Positions 21,883-29,165 of a DNA stretch of 40,699 nt are shown piece by piece. Position numbers and translations under genes: made by a program. Origin of the DNA: DASRHY01 sp046765875 (lineage in GTDB: Bacteria > Actinomycetota > Actinomycetes > Propionibacteriales > Kribbellaceae). Location: NCBI GenBank assembly GCA_046765875.1, contig JBKPSJ010000248.1, positions 1 through 40,699 on the forward strand. Reading direction: 5' to 3'. How positions within the stretch are numbered: position 1 is the first letter of the stretch; each line of letters starts with the position of its first letter. The notes below the pieces were generated by a model, which saw only the letters and a list, made by a program, of their open reading frames with translations, made no database searches and was not told the origin of the DNA.

Positions 21883-24800
21883 TTAGGACCCAGGCGGCAG
21901 CCCCATCACGTCGGACGCGGCCGGCACGGCTTCGAGCGTGGCCGCCGACACCACGTCGCCCTTGGCCTGGTACGCCGCGGCCGCCGCGGTCGCCTCGGCG
22001 GCGGCATCGGCGTCGCGGCCCTGCGCGGTCAGCACCGCCGCCAGCCCGGCGTGGGTGTAGCCGAGCAGTTCGAGATCGTCGGTGGTCCGGGCCAGCTCGA
22101 GCGCCGCCCGGGCCAGGCCCTCGGCGGTGGCGGTGTCACCGACGGCCAGCCGGCACGGCACCCGGGTGCCACGCCAGGCGATCTGCGAGGCCAGGTCGGT
22201 CTCGGCCGCGGACTTCTCCGACTCGACGGTCAACTCCTCGGCCTCCTCGTACCTGCCCAGCGCGACCAGCGCCCGGGCCAGGTACGCCGCCACCGTGGAC
22301 ATTCCGGCCCGTTCGCCCATCTCGCGCAGCGTCTCGTACCCCCAGCGCAGCTCGGCCTCGGCCTCCTCGGCCTGGCCGGTCATCAGCAGCGCCATCCCGG
22401 ACAGCACCGTCCAGTGCGCGCGGCTGAAGGTCAGCCCGAGCTCCTCGTGCCGCTGCTTGCCGCGGGCCAGGTACGACCGGGCGACCTCCGGCCGGCCGGC
22501 GACCGCCGACAGGTACCCGAGCACCACGAACACGGCGGCCTCGACCCGTCGCGAGCCCTGCAGCAGCAGGTCCTGGCAGCGCACGATCGCCTCCGGCGCC
22601 GGGGTCGGCCCCAGCGCCAGACAGGAGGCGAACCACACCGAGATCGCCGACTCCTCGTTGGTCACGCCGGCGCGGCGCGCATGGGTCAGCGCGCGATCCA
22701 GCGCCAGCGAGGTGGCACCGTACGAGCAGGCCATCCAGTCCACCTCGGCGCGCAGCCGCCAGACCCGTGCCAGTCCGCTGTCGTCGCCCTGGTCGCTGAA
22801 CACCCGGAACGCGTGATCGGTTGCCTGCGTCAGTGATCCTTCCGCGCCGTCCGGGTCGGTCTGCAGCCGGATCACCTGCTGATCCAGCCGGGCCAGCTCG
22901 GCCAGGGCGAGATCACCGGTCGCGCCGGCGAACCGGATCGCGTCGTCGAGCACCCTGTCGGCGTAGTCGAACCGGCCGCGGGCGACCAGTGCCGTACCGA
23001 GATCGCGGAGCAGCCCGGCGCGCTCGGGGTCGGCCTCCGGGAGCAGCTCGACGGCCCGCTCGAGCAGGTTCGACGCCGCCGACATGTCGTCGCGCGCCAG
23101 CGACCGGCGGCCGGCCGCAGACAGCCACTGGCCGGCCCGGGCGCCGAGCGCCCGGCCGCGGACGTCGACCCGGCCGAGCTCGCGGAGCTGCCGGACCGCC
23201 TGCTCGAGGTGGTAGCCGATGATCTCCTCGTACTCCGGCGTCCGGGCGCCGGCCCGGGCCTCCAGCCAGCCGGCGAACTGCTCGTGCAGCCCGGCGCGGA
23301 TCTGTTTCGGCACGCTCGCGTACGCCGCGTCCCGGGTCAGGATGTGGAAGAACCGGAACGTGTCCGCTCCGCCGAAACCCGGCCCGACCGGGCGGACCAG
23401 CTGCTTGGCGACCAGCGAGCGCAGCTGGTGATCCATCAGCGAGGCCGAGGCCTCGCCGGACAGTTCCTCCAGCGCCTCGCGATAGAACTCGCGACCCATC
23501 ATGGCCGCGCGCTGGATCAATGTCCGCTCAGCCGGGTCGAGACGTTCGAGCCGGCTGGCCAGGATGGCCGTGACGCTGGCCGGCACTACCATGTCGTCCA
23601 GGTCGGTGGTGGGCAGCCAGCCGTCGACGGTCCGGACGATCGCGCCGTCGTCGACGAGCATCCGTACCGTCTCCTCGACGAACAACGGGTTCCCGTCGGC
23701 CGCCGCGACGATCCGCGCCGCGACCGGTTCCGGCAGCCGCATGCCGTCGAGCAGATGGTCGAGCAGCACGTCGATGTCGCCGTCGGCCAGCGGGCCCGGG
23801 GTGAGCCGGCGCGCGTCGTACACGCCGATGCACCAGCCCGGGACGATCTCGTCCAGCTCGGGCCGGGCGGTGCAGACCACCATCAGCGGAACACCCGCCG
23901 CCAGCGTCACGACGTGCTCGACCAGATCCAGCAGCGCGGGCTCGGCCCAGTGCAGGTCGTCGAGCACCACCAACAGCGGCCGGCCCGAACGCGCGGCCGC
24001 CTCCAGCAGGCGGCGTACGGCCCAGGCGATCTCCCTGGTCTCCGCTCGCCCCCCGGACAGGCCGACGGCGCCGGCGACCACATCGGCGACGTGCTGCGCG
24101 TCGGTATCGACCACACCGCCGGCGCCTGGTGTCTCGAGCAGCGCGAGCAGCCGCGACCGGGCATACTCCGGGTCGTCGGTGGTCGCCACGCCGGTCAGAT
24201 CGCGAACGATCTCGGCGATGGGCCAGTACGTCGCACCGTCGCCGTACGACAGGCAGCGACCATGGGTGACCCTGGCCCGATCGGACACGCGCTGCACGAA
24301 CTCGCGGACCAGCCGGGACTTGCCGAGTCCGGCCGGAGCCACGATCGACACCAGCCGGGTCGCGGGCGCCAGGCACTGGGCGAACGACATCTCGAGGATC
24401 GCGAGGTCGGTCTCGCGGCCGACGATCGGGGAGTCCAGATGGCGTTGCAGCCACGGCGCGTCGGCCGCGACGTCGATCAGGCGCCAGGCCGGCACCGGCT
24501 TCGACTTGCCCTTCGCGGCGATCGGCTCGGCCGCCTCGACGGTGACCGCGTCGCGGACCAGCCGGTAGGTCTTGTCGCCGATCAGGATGTCGCCCGGACC
24601 CGCGTGCTGCTCCAGCCGCGCCGCGACGTTGATGGCGTCACCGGTCACCAGCCGCTGGTCGGCCACCGCCTCGCCGGCCACCACCTCGCCGGTGTTGACG
24701 CCGATCCGGTTCGCGATGGTCACACCCCATCCGGCGCTGAGCTCCTCGTTCAGCCCGCCCAACGCAACCCGCATCTCATGTGCCGCGCGGACCGCCCGCA

Positions 24801-25128
24801 GCCCGTCGTCCTCGTGCAGCCGCGGTACGCCGAACACGGCCATGACGGCATCGCCGATGAACTTCTCGACGGTGCCGTCGTGGCGCTCGATCACCCGGCG
24901 CATCTCGTCGAAGTACAGCGACATGACCCGGCGTACCGATTCCGGGTCGAGCCGCTCCCCCATCGCGGTCGACCCGACCACATCGCAGAAGATCACAGTG
25001 ACGGTCTTGCGAACCTCCCGCGACGTACCGGGACCGTCCGGCATCGGCGCGCCGCAGTTGGGGCAGAACCGCGCGGTTGGACTGGTCTCCTCCTGACAGC
25101 GATCACACCGGACCGCATCGCCGGTCAC
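21883..25128 (-). CDS. Class III adenylate cyclase - AAA ATPase - TPR multidomain protein
   Basis: A 1081-aa signalling protein starting with GTG that overlaps the preceding gene's stop (GTGA). An N-terminal zinc ribbon has C8, C11, C22 and C25. The cyclase domain (about 40-215) has metal aspartates D49 and D93, adenine-selecting K89 and D164, and transition-state N167 and R171, so it appears active and ATP-specific. An AAA/STAND-type ATPase follows, with a Walker A variant APAGLGKS (264-271) whose first glycine is alanine and Walker B LLVVLDD (385-391). From about 650 onward are helical TPR-like repeats. This layout is known in actinobacterial regulators (Rv0386/Rv1358-like but without a LuxR domain). 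It probably makes cAMP in response to a ligand sensed by the ATPase/TPR part, acting on the downstream MFS-cNMP protein. Confidence 0.88.
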   Translation of the reverse strand: MTGDAVRCDRCQEETSPTARFCPNCGAPMPDGPGTSREVRKTVTVIFCDVVGSTAMGERLDPESVRRVMSLYFDEMRRVIERHDGTVEKFIGDAVMAVFGVPRLHEDDGLRAVRAAHEMRVALGGLNEELSAGWGVTIANRIGVNTGEVVAGEAVADQRLVTGDAINVAARLEQHAGPGDILIGDKTYRLVRDAVTVEAAEPIAAKGKSKPVPAWRLIDVAADAPWLQRHLDSPIVGRETDLAILEMSFAQCLAPATRLVSIVAPAGLGKSRLVREFVQRVSDRARVTHGRCLSYGDGATYWPIAEIVRDLTGVATTDDPEYARSRLLALLETPGAGGVVDTDAQHVADVVAGAVGLSGGRAETREIAWAVRRLLEAAARSGRPLLVVLDDLHWAEPALLDLVEHVVTLAAGVPLMVVCTARPELDEIVPGWCIGVYDARRLTPGPLADGDIDVLLDHLLDGMRLPEPVAARIVAAADGNPLFVEETVRMLVDDGAIVRTVDGWLPTTDLDDMVVPASVTAILASRLERLDPAERTLIQRAAMMGREFYREALEELSGEASASLMDHQLRSLVAKQLVRPVGPGFGGADTFRFFHILTRDAAYASVPKQIRAGLHEQFAGWLEARAGARTPEYEEIIGYHLEQAVRQLRELGRVDVRGRALGARAGQWLSAAGRRSLARDDMSAASNLLERAVELLPEADPERAGLLRDLGTALVARGRFDYADRVLDDAIRFAGATGDLALAELARLDQQVIRLQTDPDGAEGSLTQATDHAFRVFSDQGDDSGLARVWRLRAEVDWMACSYGATSLALDRALTHARRAGVTNEESAISVWFASCLALGPTPAPEAIVRCQDLLLQGSRRVEAAVFVVLGYLSAVAGRPEVARSYLARGKQRHEELGLTFSRAHWTVLSGMALLMTGQAEEAEAELRWGYETLREMGERAGMSTVAAYLARALVALGRYEEAEELTVESEKSAAETDLASQIAWRGTRVPCRLAVGDTATAEGLARAALELARTTDDLELLGYTHAGLAAVLTAQGRDADAAAEATAAAAAYQAKGDVVSAATLEAVPAASDVMGLPPGS

Positions 25129-25694
25129 GGCCAGAGTTGGACAGAGAGGTCAGGGGCGGTCGCGGACAGGTTGTACGTGGTGTCGGTGATCGTATTCTGC
25201 TCGAACGTCGCCGACAGCGCGGTCAGGTCCTGACCCGGCGGACACGAGAAGGCCGTTGGGGTGACCGACGAAATGTCCAGGACGACCGACCCGCTTATGC
25301 GGCCGTTCTTGTCCGCGGTCAGGGACACGTTCGAGGCCACGGGCTCGGTCATCGTCATCTTGTTGCCCGCCTGCGGCGGGTTCTGCCCGTTGTTGACACA
25401 GCCGAACGTCGCGGTGACCACGGACGACAGCCTGTACGTGATGTTCGGAGTGCCGATCCCGACTTCGATCCACGTGTACAGCAGGTCCGGCAGAGCGGCC
25501 GACGCGGTTGACGATGTGGCCGTTGCGGCGGCAGTTTGCGCCGCTGACGTCGTGGTGCTCGTCGTCGTCACCGAGAACGACTTGAAGTGCGGGAAGTTCG
25601 CTGCCGCCGGCAACAATCCGATGGCGCTCACCGTGACGACCGCGACCGCCGACAGCGCAATGCGAACGATACGAGTCCGGGTGTACTTCGACAT
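25125..25694 (-). CDS. Small secreted protein, unknown function
   Basis: 189 aa, first gene of the cyclase operon. A basic N-terminus and a hydrophobic stretch (about 10-28) ending PAAA-NFPHF form a Sec signal peptide. A threonine/serine/alanine-rich segment (about 37-65) is followed by a beta-rich domain with two cysteines (TFGC and AFSC) able to form one disulfide outside the cell. No known domain is recognised. ATG 25694 is chosen because the signal peptide begins there and purine-rich GGAGGGGG lies upstream. The stop overlaps the GTG of the cyclase gene by 4 nt, so translation is coupled. It may be a ligand, sensor or surface partner of the cyclase/MFS pair; that is inference. Confidence 0.75.
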   Translation of the reverse strand: MSKYTRTRIVRIALSAVAVVTVSAIGLLPAAANFPHFKSFSVTTTSTTTSAAQTAAATATSSTASAALPDLLYTWIEVGIGTPNITYRLSSVVTATFGCVNNGQNPPQAGNKMTMTEPVASNVSLTADKNGRISGSVVLDISSVTPTAFSCPPGQDLTALSATFEQNTITDTTYNLSATAPDLSVQLWP

Positions 25695-25871
25695 TTTCCC
25701 GCCCCCTCCGGCGGTCGTCACCAAGTTCCCCACACTGATGGGACCCCTGTCGCCATCTCACCACGCGAGGCGTGACCATGGCGTGACCGCGCACGCGACT
25801 TCTTCCGATCGAGCCGGTCCAAGCCGTTTCGCACCACCGTCCGCGGGTCTACCGTGGGTCGGGGGTGGCGG
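25695..25871. promoter_or_regulatory. Divergent regulator/operon promoter region with phased direct repeats
   Basis: GGCGTGACC occurs twice at 25769-25777 and 25780-25788, an exact 11-bp period; on the minus strand this is heptamer GGTCACG with a 4-bp spacer. SARP regulators bind heptameric direct repeats of one helical turn, and a SARP-like gene starts 84 bp away. TACCGT at 25850-25855 is a candidate -10 for the regulator. No convincing -10 for the minus-strand operon is seen. Confidence 0.5.
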
Positions 25872-26591
25872 ATGGGAGACGTCCTTACTCTGCGCTTGCT
25901 CGGCCGGTTCGGTCTGTACGACGACGACGGCCCGATTGTCGTACCTGCGGGTTCGGAACGGCTGCTCGCACTGCTCGCACTGGACGGCCGCACGATCGGC
26001 CGGGCCCGGCTGGCCGGACTGCTGTGGCCACACGCGACCGGCCGGCGCGCCCAGGCCTGTCTGCGATCGGCGCTGCGCCGGCTCCCCGCCCGGGCTCGTG
26101 CCGCTGTGTCGGTCGACATCGGCGCCGTCGCGTTGTCCGAGACTGTGGACGTCGACCTGCCTGCCGGGCAGGACCTCGCACACCGGCTGATCAGCCCCGC
26201 CGGGCCGGTGGCCGAGACCGACCTGCGCCCAGCGGCGCTCACCGTCCTCACGACGGAGTTCCTGCCGGACTGGTACGAGGACTGGATGGTCACCGCCGCC
26301 GAAGCGTGGCGGCAACTCCGCATGCACGGACTCGAGGCACTGGCCGGCCACCTGGTGGCGGCGGGGCGCTACAGCGAGGCGATCGAGGCCGCGCTGGCCG
26401 CGGTGAGCGCGGACCCGATGCGAGAAAGCGCCCGGGCCACGCTGATCCGCGCACACCTTGCCGAGGGCAACCGATCCGAGGCGATGCGCGAGTTCGACCG
26501 CTACAGCCGCCTGCTCAGCGCCGAACTCGGCCTCGAACCGAGCGCCGCGCTGCACCGCCTGCTCGGATTGACCGTCGTCCGTTCGGCCTGA
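25872..26591 (+). CDS. SARP-type regulator (winged helix plus BTAD)
   Basis: Transcription factor of 239 aa. Residues about 4-85 form an OmpR-like winged helix (LTLRLLGRFGL, then a LALLALDGRTIGRARLAGLLWP stretch), and about 95-235 a bacterial transcriptional activation domain (BTAD, with EAIEAALAAVSADPMRESAR and EFDRYSRLLSAELGLEPS). This is the streptomycete antibiotic regulatory protein layout, minimal form without ATPase. SARPs activate neighbouring genes by binding 11-bp-phased repeats. It diverges from the secreted protein/cyclase/MFS operon and is its likely regulator. A GTG at 25854 is an alternative start; ATG 25872 matches the domain N-terminus. Confidence 0.85.
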   Translation: MGDVLTLRLLGRFGLYDDDGPIVVPAGSERLLALLALDGRTIGRARLAGLLWPHATGRRAQACLRSALRRLPARARAAVSVDIGAVALSETVDVDLPAGQDLAHRLISPAGPVAETDLRPAALTVLTTEFLPDWYEDWMVTAAEAWRQLRMHGLEALAGHLVAAGRYSEAIEAALAAVSADPMRESARATLIRAHLAEGNRSEAMREFDRYSRLLSAELGLEPSAALHRLLGLTVVRSA

Positions 26592-26608
26592 TCGCCCGTC
26601 CGCACCGC

Positions 26609-26614
26609 TACGGT
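26609..26614 (+). promoter_or_regulatory. -10 box TACGGT for leaderless NTF2-like mRNA
   Basis: TACGGT lies 6 nt before the GTG at 26621 and no Shine-Dalgarno is present, again the leaderless pattern. It lies just after the regulator stop codon. Confidence 0.4.
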
Positions 26615-26620
26615 TGGCGG

Positions 26621-26977
26621 GTGGACTTCGAGCAGCTGGAGGACTGGGTACGCCGCTACCGCGCGACCTGGGAGACCAACGAACCGTCCGAGATCGCCGA
26701 CCTCTATGCGGTGGACGCGACGTACCGGATGCGCCCGTACCTGCCACCGGTCGAGGGTCGCGACGCGATCGTCGCCGACTGGCTCGAGCGCGCCGACGAG
26801 CCGGGCGACACCGAGTTCGACTACGAGATCCTCGCCGTCGCCGACGACATCGGCGTCGTCCAGTGCCGCACCACGTACGCCTCCACCAGCGAGCGTTTCC
26901 ACAACCTGTGGCTGGTCCGCCTCGACGACGAGGGCCGGGCCACCGACTTCACCGAATGGTGGATGCTCGAGAGCTAG
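26621..26977 (+). CDS. NTF2-like / SnoaL-family small protein
   Basis: 118-aa cone-fold protein of the NTF2/SnoaL-like superfamily: an N-terminal helix pair (EQLEDWVRRYRATWETNEPSE), the LYAVDATYRMRPY strand with the typical D-A-x-Y core, EGRDAIVADWL, and strands ending in FHNLWLVRLDD and TDFTEWWMLES. Members are enzymes (isomerases, dehydratases), binding proteins or domain partners, so no reaction can be named. The GTG start is chosen because TACGGT sits 6 nt upstream; no in-frame ATG is available at the domain start. It is downstream of the SARP gene on the same strand but seems to have its own promoter. Confidence 0.7.
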   Translation: MDFEQLEDWVRRYRATWETNEPSEIADLYAVDATYRMRPYLPPVEGRDAIVADWLERADEPGDTEFDYEILAVADDIGVVQCRTTYASTSERFHNLWLVRLDDEGRATDFTEWWMLES

Positions 26978-27200
26978 TCCGAGCCGCGGGGGATGTCGAG
27001 CGCGGCCGGTTGGACGCGGTGAGGTCACGGTTGGGTCACGCGAGGGTGTATCGCCGTACTCGCGAACCGGTCTGGCTCCCCCGGGTCGACCTCGGCGACT
27101 GAAGGATCCGTGCGCGAGCGTGAGCTCCGGGCCATTGAGAGCGTGTTCATCGGCATCGGAGGTCACGCTCGCGCAGTCAGCCGGGGCGGCGCCGCTTTGC
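26978..27200. other. Intergenic region with phased heptamer repeats and long inverted repeat
   Basis: This gap separates the NTF2-like gene from the converging acyl-CoA dehydrogenase gene. GGTCACG occurs at 27023-27029 and 27034-27040, an 11-bp period matching the heptamer pair upstream of the SARP gene. An 18-bp inverted repeat lies at 27111-27175. A short frame ending at 27102 (VYRRTREPVWLP) is not recognised and lacks a supported start. No gene is called. Confidence 0.45.
27111..27175. repeat. 18-bp inverted repeat, one mismatch, 29-nt loop
   Basis: TGCGCGAGCGTGAGCTCC (27111-27128) pairs with GGAGGTCACGCTCGCGCA (27158-27175) except at one position. It lies between converging genes and could end transcription from both sides, although no T-tract follows. 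The length and long loop are unusual for a terminator; a small palindromic mobile or REP-like element is an alternative. One arm contains a further GGTCACG heptamer. Confidence 0.55.
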
Positions 27201-28373
27201 TCAGACGAAGGCGCTCTGGCCGGTGATCGCGCGGCCGACGATCAGCGAGTTCATCTCCCGGGTTCCCTCGTAGGAGTAGATCGCCTCGGCATCCGCTACG
27301 AACCGCCCGACGTTGTGCTCGAGCAGGATCCCGTTGCCACCCAGCAGCTCGCGTGCGTAGCCGACCGTCTCGCGCATCCGTACGGTGCAGAACGCCTTGG
27401 CCAGCGAGGCGTGCTCGTCGGCAGCCACGCCTGCGTCCTGCATCTGGGACAGCCGGGCGCACAGCGCTGCGGACGCGGTGGTGTTCGCCAGCATCCTGAC
27501 CAACAGATCCTGGACGAGCTGGAAGCCTGCGATCGCCCGGCCGAACTGCTCGCGCTCCTTGGCGTACGCCAGCGCGTGCTGGTACGCACCCCGGGCGCAG
27601 CCGACCGCCATCCAGGCGACGCCTGCCCGGGTCATCAGCAGCACCTTCGCCGTGTCCCGGAACGAGTTCGCCCCGGCCAGCCGGTTCGCCTCGGGCACCC
27701 GGACGTCGACGAGATCGATCAGCGCGTTCTGTACGACCCGCAGCGCGATCTTGTCCTCCAGCTTGGTGGTGCTGAAGCCGGGCGTGTCCTTCTCGACGAC
27801 GAAGCCCTTGACCTGTCCGTCGGCCTCGTCGCGGGCCCAGATCACCGTCAGGTCGGCGAAGGTCGCGTTGCCGATCCATTTCTTCTGGCCGTTGAGGACC
27901 CACTCGTCGCCGTCGCGACGGGCGGTCGTGGTCAGGCCGCGGGAGGCGCCGGACCCGACATCGGGCTCGGTCAGGCCGAACGAGCCGATCGTGTCCAAGC
28001 GCGCCATCGCGGGCAGCCAGCGCTGCTTCTGCTCCTCTGAGCCGCACAGGTAGATCGAGCCCATCGACAGGCCGCTGTGCACGCCGTGGAAGGTCGCGAT
28101 CGACGGGTCGGCGGTGGCCAGCTCCATCGCCACCATGCCGTCCATCAGGAAGCTGCCGCCGGGGCAGCCGTACCCGTTGTACGGCAGACCCACCGTACCC
28201 AGCTCGCGCAGCACCGGGAGGATCTCGAACGGGAACGACGCGCGGGTCCAGTGATCGTTGATGATCGGCGCCACCTCCTTCTCGCCGAAGGCGCGGACCG
28301 CGTGCAGTCGCCGGCGATCCTCGTCGGACAGCAGGAGCTCGAGGGCGTAGAAGTCGATCGGGTCGGTGCTCAT
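27201..28373 (-). CDS. Acyl-CoA dehydrogenase (glutaryl-CoA dehydrogenase-like)
   Basis: FAD flavoenzyme of 390 aa that oxidises an acyl-CoA to the 2,3-enoyl-CoA. The catalytic base is E369 in SYEGTREMN, at the position used by glutaryl-CoA dehydrogenase, and the GLTEPDVGSGAS and KKWIGNATFADL segments bind FAD and substrate. The C-terminal end (LIVGRAITGQSAFV) also resembles that subgroup. It is the last gene of the PHA operon, 3 nt after the depolymerase; its ribosome binding site GGAGGGG overlaps the depolymerase end. It would degrade acyl-CoA released from stored polyester or made by the ligase. Chain-length specificity not determinable here. Confidence 0.88.
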   Translation of the reverse strand: MSTDPIDFYALELLLSDEDRRRLHAVRAFGEKEVAPIINDHWTRASFPFEILPVLRELGTVGLPYNGYGCPGGSFLMDGMVAMELATADPSIATFHGVHSGLSMGSIYLCGSEEQKQRWLPAMARLDTIGSFGLTEPDVGSGASRGLTTTARRDGDEWVLNGQKKWIGNATFADLTVIWARDEADGQVKGFVVEKDTPGFSTTKLEDKIALRVVQNALIDLVDVRVPEANRLAGANSFRDTAKVLLMTRAGVAWMAVGCARGAYQHALAYAKEREQFGRAIAGFQLVQDLLVRMLANTTASAALCARLSQMQDAGVAADEHASLAKAFCTVRMRETVGYARELLGGNGILLEHNVGRFVADAEAIYSYEGTREMNSLIVGRAITGQSAFV

Positions 28374-28376
28374 GGT

Positions 28377-29165
28377 TCACCCCTCCACAAGGAATGCGGA
28401 TACGACCGGCGCGAGCGAGCCGGCCTCGGTGACCAGCTCGACATGCCCGCCGGAGAAGACGTGCAGCCTGGCGTTCGGGATCAGCCGGGCCAGGATCCGG
28501 CCGTTGACCAGCGGCACGATCGGGTCGTCGTCGCCGGCCATGACGAGCGTGCGCTGCCGGACGAACGGCAGGAACGGCAGGCTGGTCCAGCCGAACCCGG
28601 CGGCGAGTTGGTAGAGGTAGCCGCGGCGGGTACCGGCCGCCACCTGGTCGGCGAACATCCGCTGGATGTCCCGAGCATGGTGCCGGGCGCTTCCGCCGTA
28701 CAGATAAGCGGCGACGCCGGCGGCGTACGACGGGTCGCGGAACCGGCGCGGCGTGACCATCTTGCACAGCACACTCGGCCGGCCTGGCACCATCAGCATG
28801 CCGGTCCCGGTGCTGACCAGAACCAGCCGCCGGACCCGGCCCGGGTGCTGGAAGGCGAGTTGCTGGGCCAGGCCGCCGCCCCACGACAGCCCAAGGACGT
28901 CGACGGTTCCGTACCCCAGCCGGCCGAGCATCGTGTCGACCATCCAGGCCAGCGGCGGGAATCCGTACGGCAGCGGCCCGACCGGCGATCCGCCGACACC
29001 CGGTACGTCGAAGCGGACCACCTCCAGCGACGGGTCCAGCGCATCGACCAGCGGCTGCAGAACCTCGTAGCTCGCGCCGATCCCGCACAGCAACACCAGC
29101 GGTGTGCCGGTACCGGGCCGAACGTCGTACCGGAGCCGCTGACCGAGAACGCTTGTCTCAGGCAT
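28377..29165 (-). CDS. phaZ: Intracellular poly(3-hydroxyalkanoate) depolymerase
   Basis: Alpha/beta hydrolase, 262 aa, strongly resembling the intracellular medium-chain PHA depolymerase of Pseudomonas: shared landmarks are EALDP/DALDPSLEVVRFDVPGVGGS, SWGGGLAQQ, MVPGRPSVL, TPRRF, YGG, and GDDDPIVPL. The nucleophile is S94 in GLSWGGG, with the acid in AGDDDPI and the histidine in SGGHVEL. It hydrolyses storage polyester granules to 3-hydroxy acids. ATG 29165 overlaps the synthase stop by 8 nt; an ATG 9 nt upstream is possible. Placement directly after the synthase in the operon supports the call. Confidence 0.85.
   Translation of the reverse strand: MPETSVLGQRLRYDVRPGTGTPLVLLCGIGASYEVLQPLVDALDPSLEVVRFDVPGVGGSPVGPLPYGFPPLAWMVDTMLGRLGYGTVDVLGLSWGGGLAQQLAFQHPGRVRRLVLVSTGTGMLMVPGRPSVLCKMVTPRRFRDPSYAAGVAAYLYGGSARHHARDIQRMFADQVAAGTRRGYLYQLAAGFGWTSLPFLPFVRQRTLVMAGDDDPIVPLVNGRILARLIPNARLHVFSGGHVELVTEAGSLAPVVSAFLVEG

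Noticed and set aside
23209..25233. Plus-strand open frame opposite the cyclase gene
   Set aside because: Compositionally biased shadow of the cyclase and ATPase coding sequence.
27042..27102. Short frame VYRRTREPVWLP in the gap after the NTF2-like gene
   Set aside because: No supported start, no recognised family and it ends in an area of repeats; left uncalled.
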